Source: Micromonospora lupini (GTDB taxonomy: Bacteria; Actinomycetota; Actinomycetes; Mycobacteriales; Micromonosporaceae). Taken from it: 64,000 nucleotides of DNA. The translations under genes and the position numbers were made by a program. Positions 56,816 through 64,000 of the stretch are shown one piece after another. The notes under the pieces were generated by a model, which saw nothing but the letters and a program-made list of their open reading frames with translations, was not told where the DNA came from and did not search any database. Every line of letters starts with the position of its first letter. Within the stretch, counting starts at the first letter, position 1. The stretch covers positions 3,100,001 to 3,164,000 of the forward strand of contig NZ_JAPENL010000001.1 of assembly GCF_026342015.1 (NCBI RefSeq), read 5' to 3'.

Positions 56816-56946
56816 GGACGTTCTCCAGTTCTGGCTGCCCCGGGCGCGGGTGAGCGCTGCCACGCAGGGTCGCCGCAAAAGTGTTTCCGCCGGGCGCGCG
56901 TGGTGCGCGACCGCCGAAGTCTGCCTGCAAGAGCGCTGACCGTCGG

Positions 56947-57723
56947 TCAGTGCCCAACGATGGCTGCCCCGCCGCGGTCCGCATCCAACGGATCCACGAT
57001 CGCACCCTGCGCGGTCAGCGTGCCCTGAGCCAGCCGGGTCACCCTCGGCGAGACCGGCGGCTCCAGGTCGGCCACCACGCGGAGGCCGGAAAGGACGTCA
57101 TCGGGCCGTACGGACGGGGTGACCTGCCGCACGACCAGTTCGAGTATCGCACACGGTACGGCCGGCGCCCCGGAAGGCGTCTGCGTCGGGGACAGGACAT
57201 CGATCGACATAACTGCAGCACGGGCGTCGAAGGTGCGTCGCCCCTGCTTGGTCATCCGCTCGACAAGCACCTCGTCGGCGGCGGTGAAGGCGTCCACGGC
57301 GGCGCGCAGCGTCGCCGAGTCGACCTCGGGCAACTCGATGTGCCAGTGCGACGCCTCGATCCGGTCCGCCAGGCTGCCACCGTCGGCGATCACCACCTCC
57401 AACACGTCCAGCCCGGGTGAGAGCGCGGCGTCGAGCGCGGCACGCAGCGCCTCCGGCTCGACCGGAGCCTGGAGGCCGATCTCCAGGTACTCCGCCTCAC
57501 TCGCCACCCCGGTGGGCGCGGCGCTGGCGTAGGAGATCTTCGGGTGCGGGGTGAAGCCCTGGGAGAAGGCGATCGGTACGGCGGCACGACGCAGCGCACG
57601 CTCGAACGCCCGGGCGAAGTCCCGGTGCGAGGTGAACCGCAGCGGGCCGCGCTTGGCGTACCGGATGCGGGCGCGCTGAACGACAGGCGCCTGCCCACCC
57701 TCCGGCTGGTTTTTCTTACTGAT
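56947..57723 (-). CDS. Radical-SAM-linked DUF2344/TIGR03936 protein
   Basis: A 258-residue protein of the DUF2344/TIGR03936 family, always next to or fused with a TIGR03960 radical SAM protein. The conserved N-terminus reads RIRYAKRGPLRFTSHRDFARAFERA, followed by FSQGFTPHPKISYA. Its role is unknown. The gene lies 11 bases after the radical SAM gene. No ATG, GTG or TTG lies between the strong GAGGAGCGAG ribosome site and the conserved start; ATC at 57723-57721 is at the right spacing and gives ISKKNQPEGG, so a rare ATC start (or a sequence error) is inferred. Confidence 0.85.
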   Translation of the reverse strand: MSKKNQPEGGQAPVVQRARIRYAKRGPLRFTSHRDFARAFERALRRAAVPIAFSQGFTPHPKISYASAAPTGVASEAEYLEIGLQAPVEPEALRAALDAALSPGLDVLEVVIADGGSLADRIEASHWHIELPEVDSATLRAAVDAFTAADEVLVERMTKQGRRTFDARAAVMSIDVLSPTQTPSGAPAVPCAILELVVRQVTPSVRPDDVLSGLRVVADLEPPVSPRVTRLAQGTLTAQGAIVDPLDADRGGAAIVGH

Positions 57724-57734
57724 CGTCTCGCTCC

Positions 57735-59711
57735 TCAGGCGGTGGGGGTTTTGAGGCCCTTGATCGGCGTCAGCGGCAGGAGCTTCTTGCCGGTGGGGCC
57801 GATCTGGATCTCGGTGTCCATCGAGGGACAGACACCGCAGTCGAAGCACGGGGTCCACCTGCAGTCGTCCTGCTCGAACTCGCTGAGCGAATCCTGCCAG
57901 TCCTGCCAGAGCCAGTCCTTGTCCAGACCCGAGTCCAGGTGGTCCCAGGGAAGGACCTCCAACTCGTCGCGCTGGCGGGTGGTGTACCAGTCGAGATCCA
58001 CCCCGAACGCGGGAAGCGTCTCGGCCGCCGCGTCCACCCAGCGCTGGTAGGAGAAGTGCTCGCTCCACCCGTCGAACCGGCCGCCGTTCTCCCACACCTT
58101 GCGGATCACCGAGCCGACCCGGCGGTCGCCCCGGGAGAGCAGGCCCTCGATCAGCGACGGCTCGCCGTCGTGGTAGCGGTAGCCGATGGCCCGGCCCAGC
58201 GAGCGGTCCGAGTTGATCGCCTGCTTGAGGATCTTGAGCCGGTGGTCGATGACCTCCGGGCGCTCCATGGCGGCCCACTGGAACGGGGTGTGCGGTTTCG
58301 GCACGAACCCGCCGATGGAGACCGTGCAGCGGATGTCCTTGGAGCCGGTCGCGGCCCGACCGGCCTTGATCACCTCGTGGGCCATGTCGGCGATCTCGAG
58401 GACGTCGTCGTCGGTCTCGGTGGGCAGGCCGCACATGAAGTAGAGCTTCACCTGCCGCCAACCGTTGCTGTACGCGGTGACGACCGTCCGGATCAGGTCT
58501 TCCTTCGACACCATCTTGTTGATGACCTTGCGGATCCGCTCCGACCCGCCCTCCGGGGCGAAGGTCAGACCGGTACGCCGCCCGTTGCGGGACAGCTCCT
58601 GCGCGAGGTCGATGTTGAAGGCGTCGACGCGGGTCGACGGCAGTGACAGCGACACGTTGGTGCCCTCGTACTGCTGGGCCAGGCCCGAGCACATGTCACC
58701 GATCTCCGAGTGGTCCGCCGAGGAGAGCGACAGCAGACCCACCTCGGAGAAGCCGGAGAACTCCAGGCCCTCGCGCACCATCTGCCCCACGGTCGTGATC
58801 GACCGCTCGCGCACCGGGCGAGTGATCATGCCGGCCTGGCAGAACCGGCAGCCGCGGGTGCAGCCGCGGAAGATCTCCACCGCGTACCGCTCGTGCACCG
58901 TCTCGGCGAGCGGGACGAGGGGCTTCTTCGGGTACGGCCACGCGTCTAGGTCCATCGTCGTGCGCTTGTGCACCCGGAACGGCACGTCCGCCCGGTTCGG
59001 CACGACCCGCTGGATCCGCCCGTCCGGGAGGTAGTCGACGTCGTAGAAGCGCGGCACGTACACGCTCTCGGTGCGGGCCAGCCGCAGCAGCAGCTCGTCG
59101 CGGCCACCCGGGGCGCCCTCGGCCTTCCACTCCCGGACGATCGCGGTGATCTCCAGGACGGCCTCCTCGCCGTCGCCGAGCACGGCGGCGTCGATGAAGT
59201 CGGCGATCGGCTCCGGGTTGAAGGCGGCGTGCCCGCCGGCCACGATCACCGGATCGGCGTCGGTGCGGTCGGCGGCCAGCATCGGGATGCCGGCCAGGTC
59301 GATCGCGGTGAGCATGTTGGTGTAGCCCAGCTCGGTGGAGAAGGAGATGCCGAACACGTCGAAATCGCGCACCGGTCGGTGCGCGTCGACGGTGAACTGC
59401 GGCACGCCGTGCGTGCGCATCAGGTTCTCCAGGTCGGGCCAGACCGCGTACGTCCGCTCGGCGAGGGTGTCGGGCAGCTCGTTGAGCACCTCGTAGAGGA
59501 TCTGCACGCCCTGGTTGGGTAGGCCCACCTCGTACGCGTCGGGGTACATCAGCGCCCAGCGCACCGTCGCCGCGTCCCAGTCCTTGACCACCGCGCCCAG
59601 CTCACCGCCGACGTACTGGATGGGCTTGGAGACCTGAGGGAGCAGCGGCTCGAGCCGGGGCCAGACGGAATTGGTCGCGGCCGCACGCGGCGTCGTGGAC
59701 GGGGCACTCAT
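57735..59711 (-). CDS. TIGR03960-family B12-type radical SAM protein
   Basis: A 658-residue radical SAM protein of the TIGR03960 family. An N-terminal region (about 25-230) resembles a B12-binding-like domain and precedes the cluster motif CTRGCRFC (about 286-293). The C-terminal region has an extra Cys cluster, CRWTPCFDCGVC (about 620-631), which may hold a second iron-sulfur site. The reaction is unknown. The gene order TIGR03960-TIGR03936-rne-rplU-rpmA-obg is conserved in many bacteria, suggesting a role in rRNA or ribosome modification. ATG 59711 is the likely start. Confidence 0.9.
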   Translation of the reverse strand: MSAPSTTPRAAATNSVWPRLEPLLPQVSKPIQYVGGELGAVVKDWDAATVRWALMYPDAYEVGLPNQGVQILYEVLNELPDTLAERTYAVWPDLENLMRTHGVPQFTVDAHRPVRDFDVFGISFSTELGYTNMLTAIDLAGIPMLAADRTDADPVIVAGGHAAFNPEPIADFIDAAVLGDGEEAVLEITAIVREWKAEGAPGGRDELLLRLARTESVYVPRFYDVDYLPDGRIQRVVPNRADVPFRVHKRTTMDLDAWPYPKKPLVPLAETVHERYAVEIFRGCTRGCRFCQAGMITRPVRERSITTVGQMVREGLEFSGFSEVGLLSLSSADHSEIGDMCSGLAQQYEGTNVSLSLPSTRVDAFNIDLAQELSRNGRRTGLTFAPEGGSERIRKVINKMVSKEDLIRTVVTAYSNGWRQVKLYFMCGLPTETDDDVLEIADMAHEVIKAGRAATGSKDIRCTVSIGGFVPKPHTPFQWAAMERPEVIDHRLKILKQAINSDRSLGRAIGYRYHDGEPSLIEGLLSRGDRRVGSVIRKVWENGGRFDGWSEHFSYQRWVDAAAETLPAFGVDLDWYTTRQRDELEVLPWDHLDSGLDKDWLWQDWQDSLSEFEQDDCRWTPCFDCGVCPSMDTEIQIGPTGKKLLPLTPIKGLKTPTA

Positions 59712-59866
59712 GATGGCCAAGGGTACGCGCCCGCCCGTCGGTGACCGCGCGCACGCCACGATGCGGCCCGATCATCCACCTGTTCACGCACTCCGCCTCG
59801 ATGCCCGCGCAGCGGTGGTGGCGACGCGGTACTAACCTCGGACCGGCGCGAGAGGAGATTGCCGCG

Positions 59867-61291
59867 ATGCCGGAGCCCCAGCCGGGAGCACGGCCGGCCG
59901 ACGGGCGCACCCCGGGCCAGGAGCCGGACGACGCTCCGGCGGTCGCCGACGAGCCGACCTCCCCACCCGTACCGCCGGACGAGCCCACCACCCCCGACCG
60001 GCCGGAACCCACGGCCGAGCCCACCGCCCCAGCCCAGCCGGAGCCCACGGCGCAGGAACCCACGGCCCAGCCTGAGCCGACGGCCCCGGAACCCGCGGCC
60101 CAGCCTGAGCCGACGGCGCAGGAGCCCACGGCCCAGCCCGAGCCAACGGCTCAGCCCGCGTCCGGGGACTCCCCCGCCGGGCCCACTGTGGTCCCCGCGC
60201 CCCGCTGGAGTGGGTCCGCGGCGGTCCCTCCCCCGTTGCCGCGCAGGCGCGCCTGGGGTGAGTCGGCCGAACCGACCCCGCCGCCGCCGCTACCCGAGCA
60301 GCCGCCCGAGCACCGCACCCCGGTCGACCCGTGGGCCGGCGTGGACACCGGCGGCTGGGACCTGCCCTCCGCCGAACTGCCCCCGCTTCCCCCGACGCTC
60401 GGCTACCCGGCGCCCCCGTCGACCCGGCAGTGGTCCGGGCCGCCCGCGCCGCCGGTCGGGATGCACCCAGTCTCGCCGCCGCCCGTCCACCCGGCAGCGC
60501 CCGCCTATCCAACGTCGCCCGCCTACCCGCCGCCCGCCTACCCGGCGCCACCGGCCCACCCGCCGCCGCCCGCCCGGCCCGCTCTGCCGCCTCAGCCCGG
60601 CCCGGCCCGGCCCACCGCGCCGGTCCGGCCGGCCCGGGCGCCGAAGCAGCGGCGGGGCCGGCGGTCGGCCGCGCCACCGCCGGTGACGCCACCACCGGGC
60701 TGGGACGCCCCCAAGGGGTACGTTCCCGTCCCGGTCCGCCGCCGACGTCGCTGGCCGTGGCTGCTGCTGCTCACCCTGGCCTGCTGCTGCGGATGCCCTG
60801 CCTACTACGGCCTACCGATCTCGTCCCAGTACCCGGCCCGCGCCGCGCTGCCCGAGCAGGTCGCCGATCTGAGCCTGCGGCAGGACGACGGCAGCGCCAC
60901 GACGGCCCGACAGCTGGAGAACGAGGTACGCCAGGAGCACTGGCTGGCCGAGGACACCTTCGCCGGGGTCTACGCCACGGCGGACGGCAAGCGGGTGACG
61001 GTCTTCGGCGGCACCGGCTTCCGGCTGAGCCCGGAGGCCGACGCGGACGCGGAGATCACCCGCCTCACCGAGCGCTACGCGCTGGAGGCGCCCGAGACGG
61101 TGCAGACCGGCGTACGAGGTCGGCACGAGCGTTGCGCGATCGGCCGGCCGGCCGACGGTGAGGTGGTGGTGTGCACCTCGGTCGACCACGGCAGCATCGC
61201 CACCGGAGTGTTCACCCGGCTCTCCGTCGCCGACAGCGCCGACCTGCTGAACACCCTGCGCGGCCAGATCGTCCAGCCCGAGAGGGGCTGA
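59867..61291 (+). CDS. Pro/Thr-repeat single-pass membrane protein
   Basis: A 474-residue protein. Residues 30-105 consist of short EPTAQ/PEPTA repeats, 105-285 are Pro/Tyr/Ala-rich with PAYP repeats, a single membrane helix follows (about 292-312, WPWLLLLTLACCCGC, with four Cys), and the C-terminal 160 residues form a small extracytoplasmic domain. No family recognised. The ATG at 59867 follows GAGAGGAGA. The 5' part carries a corresponding DNA repeat (about 59990-60150). Confidence 0.75.
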   Translation: MPEPQPGARPADGRTPGQEPDDAPAVADEPTSPPVPPDEPTTPDRPEPTAEPTAPAQPEPTAQEPTAQPEPTAPEPAAQPEPTAQEPTAQPEPTAQPASGDSPAGPTVVPAPRWSGSAAVPPPLPRRRAWGESAEPTPPPPLPEQPPEHRTPVDPWAGVDTGGWDLPSAELPPLPPTLGYPAPPSTRQWSGPPAPPVGMHPVSPPPVHPAAPAYPTSPAYPPPAYPAPPAHPPPPARPALPPQPGPARPTAPVRPARAPKQRRGRRSAAPPPVTPPPGWDAPKGYVPVPVRRRRRWPWLLLLTLACCCGCPAYYGLPISSQYPARAALPEQVADLSLRQDDGSATTARQLENEVRQEHWLAEDTFAGVYATADGKRVTVFGGTGFRLSPEADADAEITRLTERYALEAPETVQTGVRGRHERCAIGRPADGEVVVCTSVDHGSIATGVFTRLSVADSADLLNTLRGQIVQPERG

Positions 61292-61657
61292 ACCCGGCCC
61301 GCACGCTGCCCGCCGTGCCGCCGTGCCGCCGTGCCGCCGTGCCGCCGTGCCGCCGCGCCGCGTGCTGACGTGGTGGCTACTGGGCTCCGTCCATCACGCA
61401 GCGTCACGCCGCAGACAGAGGACACAGCGGCAGCGCGTATACCTGTGCGTCATAAATATGACTCACAGGTATACCGCATCTGACCGTATTGCTCGCCAGC
61501 TCGGCGGCCGAGGCCAGCAGGCCCCGCCAGCAGCAGCGTGGAGACCCCAGCCCGTCAGCGACACCGCCGACGAACAGGCAGCGCCGAGAGACGGACAACA
61601 CCGGCAAGCGGGCACGCGCCGACAGACGGGCACGCGCCGGAAAGCGGCAGCGCCGGG
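61292..61657. other. Intergenic region with short repeats and a palindrome
   Basis: About 365 bases without a supported gene. It contains an 8-base GCCGCCGT tandem run (61318-61355) and a 36-bp AT-rich palindrome (61438-61473). A small ATG frame at 61458 has no supporting signals. Confidence 0.55.
61438..61473. promoter_or_regulatory. 36-bp near-perfect palindrome
   Basis: Arms TATACCTGTG...CACAGGTATA and inner GTCATA...TATGAC; 16 of 18 positions pair. It is AT-rich in a GC-rich genome and has the look of a dimeric repressor operator. No promoter or target gene could be assigned with confidence. Confidence 0.5.
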
Positions 61658-62347
61658 TCAGGCGTCGCGGGTCGGGTCCGGGTGGGCGCGCGGCGGAGCG
61701 TAGCGCGGGACGTACTCCTGGCCGGTGAGCTTCTGGATCTCGCTCATCAGCTCGTCGGTCATCTGGCGCAGCGAGGTGCGGTCGTCCGGGCGGCCGGTGA
61801 AGTCCAGCGGCTTGCCGAACCGGACAGTGATCTTGGCGCTGCCGGGGCGGGGCACCCGGGCACCGATCGGCTGGGCCTTGTCGGTGCCGATGGTGCCGAC
61901 CGGGATGATCGGCACCCCGGCCGAGATCGCCAGCCGGGCCGCCCCCGTCCGGCCCCGGTAGAGCTTGCCGTCCGGGGATCGGGTGCCCTCCGGGTAGACC
62001 ACCACCAGGTCACCACCCTGCAAGGCCGGGATGGCGGCGTCGAACGCGGACAGCGCGGCCCGCCCACCGGCCCGCTCGACCGGGATCGCGCCCAGACCAG
62101 TGAGGACGAACTTCGAGAACGCGCCCTTCGCGCCGGTGCCCTTGAAGTACTCCGACTTGGCCCAGAACGCCAGGTGCCGGGGCACCACCGTGCCGAGGAA
62201 CAGCTCGTCGGCCACCGAGAGATGGTTGCCGGCGAAGATCGCGCCGCCGGTCTCCGGCACGTGTTCCAGCCCCTCCACGGTCGGGCGGAACGCCAACCGC
62301 AGCGTGGGCGCCACGGTGAGCTTGCCGATGGTGTAGAGCAGGGGCAC
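61658..62347 (-). CDS. 1-acyl-sn-glycerol-3-phosphate acyltransferase (PlsC-like)
   Basis: A 229-residue PlsC-type acyltransferase of phospholipid synthesis. Motif I is NHLSVAD (His-x4-Asp, about 41-47), motif III is VYPEGTRS (about 117) and motif IV is GVPIIPVG. GTG at 62347 gives the usual VPLLYTIGKL start. It lies downstream of ileS on the same strand, with a terminator between. The acyl acceptor is inferred. Confidence 0.9.
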   Translation of the reverse strand: MPLLYTIGKLTVAPTLRLAFRPTVEGLEHVPETGGAIFAGNHLSVADELFLGTVVPRHLAFWAKSEYFKGTGAKGAFSKFVLTGLGAIPVERAGGRAALSAFDAAIPALQGGDLVVVYPEGTRSPDGKLYRGRTGAARLAISAGVPIIPVGTIGTDKAQPIGARVPRPGSAKITVRFGKPLDFTGRPDDRTSLRQMTDELMSEIQKLTGQEYVPRYAPPRAHPDPTRDA

Positions 62348-62391
62348 TGGTCCTCCGGCAGATGAGGTGCGAGCAGGCGGTGTCACGGTAG

Positions 62392-62434
62392 CGGACGCCT
62401 CCACACCTCCCGGACGGAGGTGGCGAGGCGTCCG
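62392..62434 (-). terminator. ileS terminator hairpin
   Basis: CGGACGCCT and ACCTCC arms pair with GGAGGT and AGGCGTCCG around a CGGAC loop, with a small internal loop; just after the ileS stop. Confidence 0.7.
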
Positions 62435-62444
62435 CACCCGCGCT

Positions 62445-64000
62445 CTACGACCGGCGGACGGTGACCGTCACCCGCTCACCCTCGCCCACCTCGCCGGCGA
62501 AACCGTCGAGGCCCTCGGCGAAGTCGATCGAGTCGGCCAGCACCTCACCGGCGACGAAATCGACGTACGCGCTCACCGCCGCGCGCACGTCCTCGGACGC
62601 CGACACCGACACCACGATCCGGTCCGACACGTCCAGGTCGGCGTCGCGGCGGGCCTGCTGCACCACCCGCACCACGTCGCGGGCCAGGCCCTCGGCGGCC
62701 AGCTCCGGGGTGACCTCGGTGTCCAGCACGACCACGCCCTCGCCGCCGGGCAGCGGCGCGGAGTGCTCGGCGTCGGCCGCGACGAGACGCAGCTCGTACT
62801 CGCCCTCGGCCAGGGTGACGCCGGCGGCCACCGGGGCACCGTCGACAAGCTCCCACTCCCCGGCCTTGACCGCCTTGATCACCTGCTGGACCTGCTTGCC
62901 GACCCGTGGGCCGAGCGCCCGGGGCACCACGGTCAGCACCTGCTGGCAGTACTCGGCCAGCTCGGCGCTGAACTCCACCGCCTTCACGTTGACCTCATCG
63001 GTGATCAGGTCGGTGAACGGGCGCAGCTGCTCCGCCGCCGGCGATGCCACTGTCAGCTTCGACAGCGGCAGCCGTACCCGCAGACCCTTGGCCTTGCGCA
63101 GCGACAACGCCGCCGAGGCGACCGCCCGCACGTTGTCCATGGCCGCGACCAGGTCGTGGTCGGCCGGGAACTCGCTCGCCTCCGGCCAGTCGGTCAGGTG
63201 CACCGAGCGCTCCCCGGTCAGCCCGCGCCAGATCTCCTCAGCGGTCAGCGGCGCGAGCGGCGCCACCACCCGGCAGAGCGTCTCCAGCACCGTCGACAGG
63301 GTGTCGAACGCGTTGGCGTCACCGGACCAGAACCGGTCCCGCGAGCGGCGCACGTACCAGTTGGTAAGCGCGTCCAGGTAGGACCGGACGGTGGCGCAGG
63401 CGCCGGAGATGTCGTACGCGTCCATCTGCGCGCTGACCGTCGACACCAGCTCGTTGGTCTTCGCCAGGATGTACCTGTCGAGCAGGTGCGTCGAGTCGGT
63501 GCGTCGCCGCGCCTGGTACCCGTCCGCGTTGGCGTAGAGCGAGAAGAAGTACCAGACGTTCCACAGGGGCAGCAGCACCTGCCGGACGGCGTCGCGGATG
63601 AGCGTCTCGGTGACCGCCATGTCCCCGCCACGCAGCACCGGCGAGGACATCAGCATCCAGCGCATCGCGTCCGAGCCGTACGCGTCGAAGACGTGGTACA
63701 CGTCCGGGTAGTTGCGCAGGCTCTTGGACATCTTGCGCCCGTCCGAGCCGAGCAGGATGCCGTGGCTCAGGCAGTTGCGGAACGCCGGCCTGTCGAACAG
63801 CGCGGTGGCCAGCACGTGCATGGTGTAGAACCAGCCGCGGGTCTGCCCGATGTACTCGACGATGAAGTCACCCGGGTAGTGGTGCTCGAACCAGTCCGCG
63901 TTCTCGAACGGGTAGTGCACCTGGGCGAACGGCATCGACCCGGACTCGAACCAGCAGTCCAGCACCTCCGGCACCCGGCGCATCATCGATTGGCCTGTCG
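62445..64000 (-). CDS. ileS: Isoleucyl-tRNA synthetase, C-terminal part (cut by window)
   Basis: At least 517 residues of the C-terminal half of a class I isoleucyl-tRNA synthetase, reading in from beyond the right edge. [18 protein letters not shown] is the end of the catalytic core, KMSKS appears as [10 protein letters not shown], and an anticodon-binding domain and tail follow. The SGSMPFAQ form is typical of the eukaryote-like (type 2) IleS found in many actinobacteria, which is often less sensitive to mupirocin; that is family knowledge, not shown here. The start codon lies outside the window. Confidence 0.93.
   Translation of the reverse strand, partial: TGQSMMRRVPEVLDCWFESGSMPFAQVHYPFENADWFEHHYPGDFIVEYIGQTRGWFYTMHVLATALFDRPAFRNCLSHGILLGSDGRKMSKSLRNYPDVYHVFDAYGSDAMRWMLMSSPVLRGGDMAVTETLIRDAVRQVLLPLWNVWYFFSLYANADGYQARRRTDSTHLLDRYILAKTNELVSTVSAQMDAYDISGACATVRSYLDALTNWYVRRSRDRFWSGDANAFDTLSTVLETLCRVVAPLAPLTAEEIWRGLTGERSVHLTDWPEASEFPADHDLVAAMDNVRAVASAALSLRKAKGLRVRLPLSKLTVASPAAEQLRPFTDLITDEVNVKAVEFSAELAEYCQQVLTVVPRALGPRVGKQVQQVIKAVKAGEWELVDGAPVAAGVTLAEGEYELRLVAADAEHSAPLPGGEGVVVLDTEVTPELAAEGLARDVVRVVQQARRDADLDVSDRIVVSVSASEDVRAAVSAYVDFVAGEVLADSIDFAEGLDGFAGEVGEGERVTVTVRRS

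Noticed and set aside
61458..61703. Small plus-strand frame beginning inside the 36-bp palindrome
   Set aside because: No ribosome site, low-complexity Arg/Gln/Ala product, and it overlaps the end of the acyltransferase gene.

Overview
The window is a stretch of a high-GC actinobacterial chromosome. GC content is very high throughout, many genes start with GTG, and same-strand neighbours often share a GTGA start/stop overlap. Gene content and order (uppS-recO, era to phoH, dnaJ-hrcA, hemW, lepA, rpsT-holA, comEC-comEA, rsfS-nadD, obg-rpmA-rplU-rne) match the conserved actinobacterial core that also runs through the Mycobacterium tuberculosis Rv2361c to Rv2444c interval. Individual proteins (DUF397, DUF4870, GH54-CBM13, CYP152) look most like Micromonosporaceae, probably Micromonospora. 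The genus is an inference from recall, not from a database search. No tRNA, rRNA, CRISPR array, prophage or intact insertion sequence was seen.

Layout. 1-7 kb: a minus-strand run for cell-wall lipid carrier synthesis (uppS), DNA repair (recO), ribosome assembly and RNA processing (era, ybeY, phoH), a CNNM/CBS membrane protein and a degenerate cytidine-deaminase-like protein; a DUF4097 lipoprotein lies on the plus strand. 7-16.5 kb: serine hydrolase, HIT protein, rsmE, dnaJ and hrcA (with a clear CIRCE operator), hemW and several metabolic enzymes. 16.5-22.7 kb: a membrane-anchored lytic-transglycosylase-like protein, a phytanoyl-CoA-dioxygenase-family enzyme, a MOSC protein and a three-gene sugar ABC importer. 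22.9-24.0 kb: two almost identical tandem copies of a GlsB/YeaQ membrane protein gene with its promoter. 24-33.6 kb: lepA, rpsT, holA and the comEA-comEC DNA-uptake pair. 34-44 kb: a secreted GH54 arabinofuranosidase, DegV, rsfS-nadD, a PadR regulator with its operator, an FAD monooxygenase and pepN. 44-50 kb: an accessory stretch with a CYP152-type peroxygenase, a glycosyltransferase, and a three-gene envelope/stress operon facing a DUF4383 gene. 50-64 kb: obg-rpmA-rplU, rne, a radical-SAM pair of unknown function, a Pro/Thr-rich membrane protein, an acyltransferase and the C-terminal part of ileS.

The most interesting signal is regulatory. Sequences resembling the actinobacterial general-stress sigma factor (SigF/SigB) promoter, GGTTT-N15/16-GGGTA, lie directly upstream of both GlsB copies, the DUF3618 operon, the CYP152 gene and the glycosyltransferase. 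This suggests an uncharacterised envelope-stress regulon. Other items worth follow-up are the young GlsB duplication, the conserved radical-SAM pair (whose second gene appears to start at ATC), a GH54-CBM13 fusion, an orphan 36-bp palindrome, two DnaA boxes in front of comEA, two five-copy tandem repeats, and an SDR enzyme without its catalytic Tyr and Lys.
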